From Streptomyces sp. NBC_00457 (GTDB lineage: Bacteria > Actinomycetota > Actinomycetes > Streptomycetales > Streptomycetaceae): DNA of 64,000 nt. How positions within the stretch are numbered: position 1 is the stretch's first letter; each line of letters opens with the position of its first letter. The stretch lies in assembly GCF_036014015.1 (NCBI RefSeq), contig NZ_CP107905.1, positions 248,001-312,000 of the forward strand. The letters are read 5' to 3'. Positions 54,398 to 62,611 of the stretch are shown here, piece after piece. Position numbers and translations under genes: made by a program. The notes under the pieces were generated by a model. The model was not told the DNA's origin. It worked only from the letters and a program-made list of their open reading frames with translations, and made no database searches.

Positions 54398-54918
54398 ATC
54401 CGACCTTATCGGTCCGGACCATTGACCGCGTCCGTCCACACCGGAACCCTATTGCACATTGCTGAACCCAGTACACACATGTGAACATTCGCTCCTGCCT
54501 GGATCTCTCTTCCGACCCCACACCTCATCTCTCGGGAAAGCGAGTGCGCACACATGAACGAAGTGGCGTACGGCACCCGGTACACGGAACGGATCATTCA
54601 GGAGACATCGGAGGACATGGCGTGGGGAGACGCCCGGGTATCTGGTCGTCGAGACCGCCCTGGAGGTCACTCGGCGACCGGTAACGAGCATGCCGACAGC
54701 CTCTGCGCGCGACAGCGACACCCCAGCCCGTCGGAGGACTCCTGGAGCACCAACCTCACCGGCATCGCCAGCGGCACCAACGTCAGCGACTACACCCTCT
54801 ACCTCGCCCGGCCCCGGGAGACCAACGACTACCACGACCTCGACGCCCTTCTGATCACGAACGACCAGCTCAATACACAAGCCCGGAACCCACCCACTCA
54901 GGACGAGGTGAGTCAGCC
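54398..54918. other. Region without a recognised gene
   Basis: A plus-strand frame 54554-54922 (EDSWSTNLTGIASGTNVSDY, then LARPRETNDYHDLDALLITN) could be a small unknown protein or a remnant. It has no clear ribosome site and no family resemblance that I can support. Confidence 0.3.
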
Positions 54919-55710
54919 ATGAGCACATCCAGAAGGACTCTGCTGGGCGCGGCGCTCGGCGCCGGCGCAGGGGCCGCAGTCGGCGGCCTGCCCGCCACCA
55001 CCGCACACGCCGCCTCCTGGCAGCAGAAGTGGGCACCCTCGGCCAGCAGCGACAAGCTCGGCGCGTTCGAGACCATCGAGGACGACCGAGCCGACTCGCA
55101 CCCAAGCGCCGCCCCGCACATCTACGCCACCGGCAACAACTGGCGCTTCAACATGCACACCGTCGACCGGGACACCTCCACGGACCGCCAGCGCCACGAG
55201 GTCACCGGCCTGCGCAACGGCAGCGGCAGCAACTACCTCAAGTGGACCGAGGGCCAGACCTGGCGGGTCACGTACTCGATGTACATACCGAGTTCGCTCA
55301 AGGCGACCACCACCTTCACCCACATCATGCAGATGAAGCAGCCCGGCGCCGGAAGCGCCCCGATCGTCGTGCAGTCGCTCCGCCGGGTGAACGGCGTGCA
55401 GACCATCGAGCTGAAGCTGTTCGAGGACGACATCCTCGTCGGCCGCACGGATCTGGAGCCACTGCACAACAAATGGATCGACGTCGACTTCCAGCTCAAA
55501 GTCGGAAACGGCTCGACGGGCTCGGTCCGCTGGATCCTCAAGAACGGCTCGACCACCGTCATCGACAAATCGAAGACCGGCGTCGACACCTTCCTCGCCG
55601 ACCGCGTCCGCCCGAAGTGGGGCATCTACCGCTCCCTCGGCGACACCTCCGGGTCTCTGCAGGACTGCTACCTCCTGCTCAGCAATCTGCGCGGCTACCA
55701 ACTCGTGTAA
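54919..55710 (+). CDS. Third Tat-exported ConA-fold (lyase-like) protein
   Basis: The 263-aa protein starts at ATG 54919. STSRRTLLGAALGAGAGAAV is a canonical Tat signal, cleaved after AHAA. DRQRHEVTGLRNGSGSNYLK, TWRVTYSMYIPSSLKATTTF and THIMQMKQPGAGSAPIVVQS follow the jelly-roll pattern shared with the two minus-strand lyase-like genes 3 kb away. Polysaccharide lyase activity is inferred from fold only. Downstream lies a broken glycosidase gene. Confidence 0.6.
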   Translation: MSTSRRTLLGAALGAGAGAAVGGLPATTAHAASWQQKWAPSASSDKLGAFETIEDDRADSHPSAAPHIYATGNNWRFNMHTVDRDTSTDRQRHEVTGLRNGSGSNYLKWTEGQTWRVTYSMYIPSSLKATTTFTHIMQMKQPGAGSAPIVVQSLRRVNGVQTIELKLFEDDILVGRTDLEPLHNKWIDVDFQLKVGNGSTGSVRWILKNGSTTVIDKSKTGVDTFLADRVRPKWGIYRSLGDTSGSLQDCYLLLSNLRGYQLV

Positions 55711-55726
55711 GCAACCGACCCATACA

Positions 55727-56065
55727 GCAGCGCAGGCGATGGGCGGCGACCGTGTTCTTCGCGTTCGCCATCGCGCTCGGCCTGACCCAACCCTCCCCGT
55801 CGACAAGGCGATGATGAACGACCGGCTCATCGCCGTCGATCAGGACGGTGTCGCGGCCAAATGCACTGTGAACAGCGGCGACTACGTCGTGGCGCTCTTC
55901 CACACCGGCACCCCGGGCAACTCCACGGTCAGTGTGAACTGGTCGCAGGTCGGGTTCGCAGGTTCCGGCGACGTCACGGACCTGTGGTCGGGCTCCGACA
56001 AGGGCACGATCACCAGCTCGTACAGCGCAACCCTCCGGCCCGGCGAGACCCGACTGATCCGGTGA
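55727..56065 (+). pseudogene. Deletion remnant of a secreted GH27 alpha-galactosidase-like gene
   Basis: The first part (about 55727-55795) encodes a signal-peptide-like stretch (RRRWAATVFFAFAIALGL). From 55808, in another frame, NDRLIAVDQDGVAAKC and VALFHTGTPGNSTVSVNWSQ, with VTDLWSGSDKGTI and LRPGETRLIR, match the C-terminal beta domain of GH27 enzymes. The catalytic barrel is absent. It looks like a large internal deletion joining the two ends of one gene. Confidence 0.6.
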
Positions 56066-56205
56066 CACCCCAGGGCTGAACAGCAGGAGCGGCAAGGTAT
56101 TCCGGCTTCGGGAGGCCTGTGCCCCCTGATCGTCAGGAAGCTTTCCTAACGCCCAACAGCGCTGAAACCCCAGTGCTTGCCCCCCACTCCAGGAGGACGA
56201 TCCAC

Positions 56206-57216
56206 GTGCATACCGCCACACGCCCGCACAGTCCCGGCGTGGCCCTCGCTGCCCTGCTAGGGCTGTTGCTGTCCTTGCTGTTCGCCACGCCGCCGGCGTC
56301 GCACGCGGCCACAGCGAGACCCCTTGCCTCCCCCGGCATGGCCGTCGCCCCGTACGAGTACCTCGGCTGGGGCAGCCCACAGAACCCGACCTCGGTGATG
56401 TCCGCGACCGGCGTCAAATGGTTCACGCTCGCCTTCATCCTCTCCGACGGTTCCTGCAACCCGAAGTGGGACGGCTCGCGCCCGCTGACCGGCGGCAAAG
56501 ACCAGTCGACGATCAACGCGATCCGGGCGGCCGGCGGTGACGTCATCGTCTCCGTCGGCGGCTGGAGCGGGGCGAAACTCGGCGAGAAGTGCTCCAGCGC
56601 ATCGGCGCTGGCCGGTGCGTACCAGAAGGTCATCAACGCGTACGGCCTCAAGGTCATCGACATCGACATCGAGAACACCGAGTGGTCCAACGCGACGGTC
56701 CGGCAGCGGGTGATCGACGCGCTGAAGATCGTGAAGGCGAACAACTCCGGTCTGAAGACCATCATCACCTTCGGCACTACGACCAGCGGCCCGGACTCCA
56801 CCGGCGTGGACATGATCCGGCGCGGAGCCAATTCCGGTCTGGCAAACGACATTTGGTGCATCATGCCGTTCGACTTCGGGGGCGGCTCCAGCAACATGGG
56901 CACTATCACCACCCAGGCCATGGAGGGCCTCAAGGCGCGAGTCAAGTCCGCGTATGGCTACAGCGACTCGGTGACGTACGCACACATCGGACTGTCGTCC
57001 ATGAACGGCAAGACCGACGTCTCGGGCGAACTCGTCCGTGTCGCGGACTTCAAGACCATGCTCGCCTACGCCCAGCAGCACCGCATCGCACGCCTCACGT
57101 ACTGGTCCGTCAACCGCGACCGGGCCTGCGGCTCCGGCTCCGCCGGTGACGCGTGCAGCGGCGTCTCGCAGCAGCCGTACGACTACCTCAAGGTCTTCGC
57201 CCAGTACACGGGCTGA
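56206..57216 (+). CDS. Secreted GH18-family glycosidase (chitinase-like)
   Basis: The 336-aa protein starts at GTG 56206 behind AGGAGGA; an upstream in-frame ATG at 56119 lacks this. The signal peptide is VALAALLGLLLSLLFATPPA. VKWFTLAFILSDGSCNPKWD, GGDVIVSVGGWSGAKLGEKC, GLKVIDIDIENTEW and RIARLTYWSVNRDRAC are GH18 landmarks. The catalytic DxxDxDxE reads VIDIDIE, retaining the final Glu. Actinobacterial members of this layout act on chitin or related beta-glycans. It is followed after 14 bases by the CBM35 gene, so the two are likely co-transcribed. Confidence 0.82.
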   Translation: MHTATRPHSPGVALAALLGLLLSLLFATPPASHAATARPLASPGMAVAPYEYLGWGSPQNPTSVMSATGVKWFTLAFILSDGSCNPKWDGSRPLTGGKDQSTINAIRAAGGDVIVSVGGWSGAKLGEKCSSASALAGAYQKVINAYGLKVIDIDIENTEWSNATVRQRVIDALKIVKANNSGLKTIITFGTTTSGPDSTGVDMIRRGANSGLANDIWCIMPFDFGGGSSNMGTITTQAMEGLKARVKSAYGYSDSVTYAHIGLSSMNGKTDVSGELVRVADFKTMLAYAQQHRIARLTYWSVNRDRACGSGSAGDACSGVSQQPYDYLKVFAQYTG

Positions 57217-57230
57217 AGGGAGGGTCAACC

Positions 57231-59267
57231 ATGAAGATCTTCCGTCGGATCGCCGCGAGCACGGCCGTGCTGCTCGGTGCCGGACTCCTCCAGGCCGTAC
57301 CGGGGGCCGCCGCGGCGGCCCCCACCCGCTACGAGGCGGAGAACGCGTCATACGTCTCGGGCTCCACCGTGGACGACGACTTCGCCGGCTACTCCGGAAC
57401 CGGCTTCGTGAACACCCCGAACTCGGCGGGCAGTTACGTCGAGTTCACCGTCAACGCCGCGGGCGCGGGCAACGCGAAGCTCGCCCTGCGGTACGCCAAC
57501 GGCACGACGGCGGACCGCCCGGCCGACATCGCGGTCGACGGCACCGTGGTCAAGTCCGGCTACTCGTTCCCGTCCACCAGCACCTGGTCCGCCTGGACCA
57601 CGACAACGGTCTCCGTCCCGGTCGTCGCGGGCAGCAACAAGATCCGGCTCACCGCGACCGGCTCGGGCGGCCTGGCCAACACCGACTATCTCGACTTCGA
57701 ACTCTCCTCCACCGACACGCAGGTGCCGAGCCGCCCGGGACAGCCCAGTTGCTCGGCGATCACCGAGGACGGGCTCACCCTGTCCTGGGGTGCCTCGACC
57801 GACAACGTGGGCGTGGCCGCGTACGACATCTACGAGCATGGCAACAAGATCAGCGAGGCCGCGGGCAGTGCGACCTCCAAGGCGCTGACCGGGCTGAGCC
57901 CGAACACCACCTACAACCTGACGGTCATCGCCAGGGACGCGGCCGGCAACGCCTCGGCCGCCAGCCCGGTCGTGGACTGCACGACAGCGAAGAGCACCGA
58001 CACCACCGCGCCGAGCAGGCCCGGCACACTGTTGGCCGCCAATGTGACCGCCGGCAGCGCCGAGTTGAGCTGGGGCGCCTCGACGGACGACAAAGCGGTC
58101 GTCGGCTATGACGTACGCAGCGGCACCACCGTCTACAAGACCGTCACGGGTACGTCGACCTCGCTGACCGGGCTCGCCTGCAACAGCCCGTACGCGCTGA
58201 ACGTGGTGGCGCGCGACGCGGCGGGCAATGTGTCCGAGCAGAGCAACACCGTCAGCTTCACGACGAAGGCGTGTGTGACGGACGGCGGTGTTCCCTCGTC
58301 GATCGCCACCGTCTCCAGCGGCTGGACCATCCCCTGGGGCACGTACTGGATGCCCGACGGACAGACCGCGTTGGTCACCGAGCGGGACGACTTCCGGGTG
58401 TGGAAGGTGACGAAGGACGGAACGAAGACGCAGGTCGGTACCGTGCCGAACGCCGTCACGACCAACGGCGAAGGCGGACTGCTGGGCGTGGCGGTCGACC
58501 CCAAGTGGGAGACCAACCGCTACGTGTACTTCATGCACACGGCGTCCGAGGGCAACCGGGTCGTCCGCATGACATACAACGGCGGCTCGCTGACCGGCTA
58601 TACGGTCCTCCTCCAGGGCATCAAGAAGAACCGCTACCACAACGGCGGCCGGCTCGCCTTCGGCCCCGACGGTTATCTGTACATCTCGACCGGCGACGCC
58701 CAGACGCCCGACCTCGCACAGGACAAGAACTCGCTCAACGGCAAGATCCTGCGCATGACCACGGACGGAAAGGCCGCCCCCGGCAACCCGTTCAACAACT
58801 ACGTCTACAGCTACGGCCACCGCAATCCGCAGGGCCTCGCCTTCGACCGCAACGGGCGCCTGTGGGAAGCGGAGTTCGGCAACAGTTCCAAGGACGAGCT
58901 GAACCTCATCAAGCCGGGCGCCAACTACGGCTGGCCGACCTGCGAGGGCACCTGTGATGTGTCCGGCATGACCAACCCGAAGAAGACGTGGAACGTCTCC
59001 GAGGCCTCTCCGAGCGGTATCGCCATCGTCCGCAACGTCATTTACATGGCGTCCCTGCGCGGGGAGCGGCTGTGGCGGATCCCGATCACCGGCGACACGG
59101 AGAACGTCGGTACGGCGACGGCGTACTACGTGGGCACGTACGGGCGCCTTCGTACGGTCACCAAGGTGCCGGGCGCCGACCAGCTCTGGCTCTCGACGAC
59201 GAACAGCGACAACAACGGAGGCGAGGCGGACGGCTCGGACAAGATCTTCCGGGTGAGCATCAGCTAG
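57231..59267 (+). CDS. Secreted CBM35-FN3-FN3-sugar dehydrogenase (sorbosone dehydrogenase-like)
   Basis: The 678-aa protein starts at ATG 57231 behind GGGAGGG. In order: signal peptide (FRRIAASTAVLLGAGLLQAV), CBM35/CBM6-type module (TRYEAENASYVSGSTVDDDF to YLDFELSS), two fibronectin type III domains (about 160-250 and 255-345; LSWGASTDNVGVAAYDIYEH, LSWGASTDDKAVVGYDVRSG), and a six-bladed propeller of the glucose/sorbosone dehydrogenase family (WTIPWGTYWMPDGQTALVTE, NGEGGLLGVAVDPKW, HNGGRLAFGPDGYLYISTGD, YGHRNPQGLAF). The family oxidises sugars with PQQ. The binding modules suggest action on a polysaccharide. Confidence 0.88.
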   Translation: MKIFRRIAASTAVLLGAGLLQAVPGAAAAAPTRYEAENASYVSGSTVDDDFAGYSGTGFVNTPNSAGSYVEFTVNAAGAGNAKLALRYANGTTADRPADIAVDGTVVKSGYSFPSTSTWSAWTTTTVSVPVVAGSNKIRLTATGSGGLANTDYLDFELSSTDTQVPSRPGQPSCSAITEDGLTLSWGASTDNVGVAAYDIYEHGNKISEAAGSATSKALTGLSPNTTYNLTVIARDAAGNASAASPVVDCTTAKSTDTTAPSRPGTLLAANVTAGSAELSWGASTDDKAVVGYDVRSGTTVYKTVTGTSTSLTGLACNSPYALNVVARDAAGNVSEQSNTVSFTTKACVTDGGVPSSIATVSSGWTIPWGTYWMPDGQTALVTERDDFRVWKVTKDGTKTQVGTVPNAVTTNGEGGLLGVAVDPKWETNRYVYFMHTASEGNRVVRMTYNGGSLTGYTVLLQGIKKNRYHNGGRLAFGPDGYLYISTGDAQTPDLAQDKNSLNGKILRMTTDGKAAPGNPFNNYVYSYGHRNPQGLAFDRNGRLWEAEFGNSSKDELNLIKPGANYGWPTCEGTCDVSGMTNPKKTWNVSEASPSGIAIVRNVIYMASLRGERLWRIPITGDTENVGTATAYYVGTYGRLRTVTKVPGADQLWLSTTNSDNNGGEADGSDKIFRVSIS

Positions 59268-59348
59268 GGACTGGTGCCGCGCCGCGGAAGTTCCGCCGAT
59301 GAGTTTCCGGCGGTGGCGCCGTCTACCCGTCAACGAAGGGAGCGCACC

Positions 59349-59954
59349 ATGCGCAAGATCATCGTGTGCACGTTTCTGACGCTGGACGGCGTCATGCAGG
59401 CGCCGGGCGGTCCGGACGAGGACGCTGAGAGCGGCTTCGAGCACGGCGGCTGGCAGAAACCGGTGTCCGACGACGAGGTCGGCATGGCCATCGCCGGCTG
59501 GTACGAGCACTCCGACGCGATGCTGCTCGGCCGCAAGACGTACGAGATCTTCGCTTCGTACTGGCCGACCGCCGATCCCGACAACCCGTTCACCCATCGG
59601 ATGAACAGCATGCACAAGTACGTGGCGTCTCGGACCCTGACGTCCGTCGAGTGGCAGAACTCCACGCTGCTGGAGGGCGACACCGTCGATGCCCTACGCA
59701 AGTTGAAGGCGTCCGACGGCGGCAACATCAACGTCGTCGGCAGCGGCGACCTCGCCCAGACCCTCATGCAGCACGGCCTCGTCGACGAGTACCGGCTGAC
59801 CATCCACCCGGTGATCATCGGTACCGGCAAGCGGCTGTTCGCCGACGGAGCTATCCCCACCGCGCTGGAGCCGGTCAGCGTTTCGACGACGAAGGGCGGC
59901 ACCATCGTCGGCGTCTACCGGCCACACGGTAAGCCCAGCTACGACAGCTACTAA
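59349..59954 (+). CDS. Dihydrofolate reductase-like (RibD C-terminal domain) protein
   Basis: The 201-aa protein starts at ATG 59349 behind GAAGGGAG. KIIVCTFLTLDGVMQAPGGP, AMLLGRKTYEIFASYWP, INVVGSGDLAQTLMQHGLVD and RLTIHPVIIGTGKRLFADG are the standard blocks of the YwjB/YyaP-like DHFR-fold reductases. They bind NADPH; substrates are mostly unknown. It is a stand-alone gene, 81 bases after the dehydrogenase. Confidence 0.88.
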   Translation: MRKIIVCTFLTLDGVMQAPGGPDEDAESGFEHGGWQKPVSDDEVGMAIAGWYEHSDAMLLGRKTYEIFASYWPTADPDNPFTHRMNSMHKYVASRTLTSVEWQNSTLLEGDTVDALRKLKASDGGNINVVGSGDLAQTLMQHGLVDEYRLTIHPVIIGTGKRLFADGAIPTALEPVSVSTTKGGTIVGVYRPHGKPSYDSY

Positions 59955-60860
59955 AAGGCGCCCCGTGCCCGGCCCGACTCTCGGGCAGCCTGCCGACAGG
60001 GGTTCTGGGCCGTCTGCGCCCGGACCGGCCGGCCACGGGAATCCGCCCGCTCCACCGGCGCTCCCCCGCGCGGTGCTGACAGTGAGGACCGCCGGTCTCG
60101 GCGCGAGCGATCGCGCTCCGGGGGCTCTCGCGACGTTCATGAAAACCGCTGACCTGCCGGCAGCACCGCTCACGGCGGCGATCCCGCCATGTGGGAGGCG
60201 CACGCACCCTCCGCAGGGCAGAAATACCGGTGCAGGTACAAACACCGGCGTGGTGGTCAACCGACCGCAACGCCGGTCGCTGGCCGGTCCCGCCGCCCAG
60301 CGGGTTCAGCCGCCTCGCCTTCGCGAGGCTTCCGAGGCATGCCCATCACACCTGCCCCGCACAGCAATCACCGGGCGCCAACTCCGCTTCACCGTCGTCA
60401 TGGCCGCGGACTCCACCGTCGGCGCGGTGCGCGGCGGACCGCTACTCGGCGTCTTCTCAGACCTTGTGCTCATCCCGCCTCGGGCCGTGATCCTGGTCGT
60501 GTCCGCGGTCAAGCTCTCCCGCCACGCACCGGCGCGGATCAACACGCTCGGTTTGACGTCCCCAGGGCACGGTGCCCTTACCGGTCCCGAGACGCTCGCG
60601 GTGTTCGGGCAGCAGCTTCGCGAGGGCCTGAGCAGTGGCCCGGCTGACATGGAGCACGCCGGTGCAGGTGACACTGGTCCACGCGCGAAACCTCTCGGTA
60701 CCCGGAGCCTGTTCCTCGTAGACCCATTCCCACCAGGGGCTTCTCGTGGACCTGATGCCGGGTCAAGCCTGTCTGATGTCTCTGGCCAAGAAGATCTCGG
60801 ATCCGTCGGACGGGTGGCACCGTCAATACTCTGAGTCCCGTCCGCCCTATCTGGAGAGTC
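59955..60860. other. Long gap with a possible transposase trace
   Basis: No gene is supported. On the minus strand at about 60560-60690 VTCTGVLHVSRATAQALAKL then LPEHRERLGTGKG resembles the N-terminus of one group of IS5-family transposases, but the following sequence does not match, so this is only a weak hint. Confidence 0.3.
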
Positions 60861-61256
60861 ATGACAAGTAGGTTCACCGAGTTGGCCGTTGATTGTCACG
60901 ATCCGGAGAGACTCGCGGCCTTCTGGTGCGAGGTCCTCGACTTCAAGGTGATCGACAGGAGCGAGGGCAAGGTCGAGATCGGCTCCTGAGTGCCGACCGT
61001 CGAGGATGTCCGGGCCCGCCAGATGCCGCCCACCCTGCAGTTCATCCAGGTACCCGAGGGCAAGACCGTCAAGAACCGGCTTCACCTCGACGTCAGCCCG
61101 ATCGACGGCAGCACCGAGGACGAGGTGACCAGACTGCTCGGCCTCGGCGCCACCAAGACGGACGTGGGCCAGGGCTCAGACCGAAACTGGGTGGTCATGG
61201 CAGACCCCGAGGGAAACGAGTTCTGCGTCCTGCGCGCCCTGGCACCGCAGAACTAG
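60861..61256 (+). pseudogene. VOC (glyoxalase-like) protein interrupted by a TGA stop
   Basis: From ATG 60861 the frame reads MTSRFTELAVDCHDPERLAA, FWCEVLDFKV, then EGKVEIGS and TGA (60987-60989). It continues in frame VPTVEDVRARQMPPTLQFIQ, VPEGKTVKNRLHLDVSPIDG, and DRNWVVMADPEGNEFCVLRA. Relatives usually have Trp at the stop position (IGSW.P), so a TGG-to-TGA change again explains it. Metal and substrate residues on both sides are intact. Confidence 0.75.
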
Positions 61257-61416
61257 CCTCGATCTTGCATGGCGGTCCGTTGGTTCTTCCGTCGGGCCGT
61301 TTTGCTGTTGCGGGTTGGTCGTGAGAATGCTGGTGGCCCGGCTGTCGCATCGGGTGGGCGCCGGGTTCCACGGCTCCGGTGGGGCGATGCTGTCCGCAGG
61401 GACTCGAAGGTACTGG

Positions 61417-61850
61417 TCAGCCGGGGTTCGGCAGGGCGTGGAGCCGGTTGGCCGCTGCGATGATCACGTCGGTCCAGGGCCAGTGCGCCGCGAGGCGGAG
61501 GCAGCGGCGGCGGCCGGTGGTGATGAGTTGTGCGGCGGCCGAGAACAGGCGGAGGCGAAGCCTCTTGGGTTCCCAGTGGCGAGTCTTGCCGGTCAGGGCG
61601 AGCATCGGCATCCAGGCCAGCAGGGCCAGGGCGAGCTGGACGATCTCCAGCCAGATCTGGTTCTGGGCGAGGCCGTGGAAGGGAAGATTGCTCAGGCCGG
61701 TGGAGCGGGCGTCTCGGATGCGGTCCTCGCAGCGGGCGCGCCGGCGGTGGCGCACTTCGAGCCCGGCGATGGCTTCGCCTGGGGTGTTGGTGGCGAAGCA
61801 GGTCAGGCGCATGCCGTCGGCGTCGGTGAAGCATCACCAGGCGGACAGCT
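61417..61850 (-). pseudogene. C-terminal part of an IS1380-family transposase
   Basis: On the minus strand FTDADGMRLTCFATNTPGEA with RHRRRARCEDRIRDARSTGL, WLEIVQLALALLAWMPMLAL and HWPWTDVIIAAANRLHALPN is the end of IS1380-type transposases. Upstream, AW followed by a stop, with no further homologous sequence, shows the 5' two-thirds are missing. The CEDRIRDAR segment includes the conserved Glu region. Confidence 0.7.
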
Positions 61851-62611
61851 CGCCCCGTGAAAGCGCGAGGCTAGGCCGCCAGCGGGCACCCGCACCCCCT
61901 CACACAACGCAAGTGTCCGATTGCCGCGACGACATCAATACCGAGGCCAGAGCCGCAGTCACCGCCGCCCTGACCGATTCAGGCGCACGCCGTGGACAGT
62001 TGCTCGCCGACCAGAACAAGGAACGTGGGGCGACCTGGCCCGAGCGGGTCCCGAAACCGAGCACGCCCCTCAAGGCCGCCCACCCGAGATCCTCGCCCAA
62101 CGCACCCGCATCAGCGAACTCCGTGGCCAGATCCGCTGTTTGGAAATCGAATGGACCGAGGAGGCCATTCAGCGGTCACCGCCCAGAACGCCACAGAAGA
62201 AGGGCCGTTCCCCGGCGACCACCGAGGCAGTCGTCGAGATGCCCAGCTCTTCCCGGCACTCGCGCACAGCCGCATCCCACAACCGGGCGCGCAGACGCTT
62301 GCCATGGGAACCACGGCAGGTTGCGAGATGAGGTCATCCGCGCATCCTGACAGCCGTCTCAGGGCCCTCGTTGGCGAGCCCGGCGGTACGGCCAACACCA
62401 AGTGGCTGAAGTTGCAGGTGTGCCGCGATTGTTCCAGCCGTGTAAAGGCGCATGTGATCACGCGCGTGTGCTCGGAGTGCGAGAAGCGCAAGGCCCGGTT
62501 TCCGGACAATGGTCTGATCCACTGCTGACAATTAATTCGTTTCAATGCCAACATCTTCACACCGCACGGCACCTTTCACAGGACCACCACATCGCGGTCA
62601 AAGGAGATTGA
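61851..62611. other. Gap with a Cys-rich fragment
   Basis: No intact gene was recognised. A short frame ending at 62528 reads VCRDCSSRVKAHVITRVCSE then CEKRKARFPDNGLIHC, a two-CxxC zinc-finger-like fragment without a credible start. The last 60 bases hold the promoter and ribosome site of the protease gene. Confidence 0.35.

Noticed and set aside
54554..54922. Candidate 122-aa secreted protein before the third lyase-like gene
   Set aside because: No ribosome site, no signal peptide and no family resemblance. It is left as an unassigned gap rather than a gene.
57348..59615. 755-aa minus-strand open frame
   Set aside because: It is antisense to the CBM35/FN3/dehydrogenase gene, which has a signal peptide and ordered domains.
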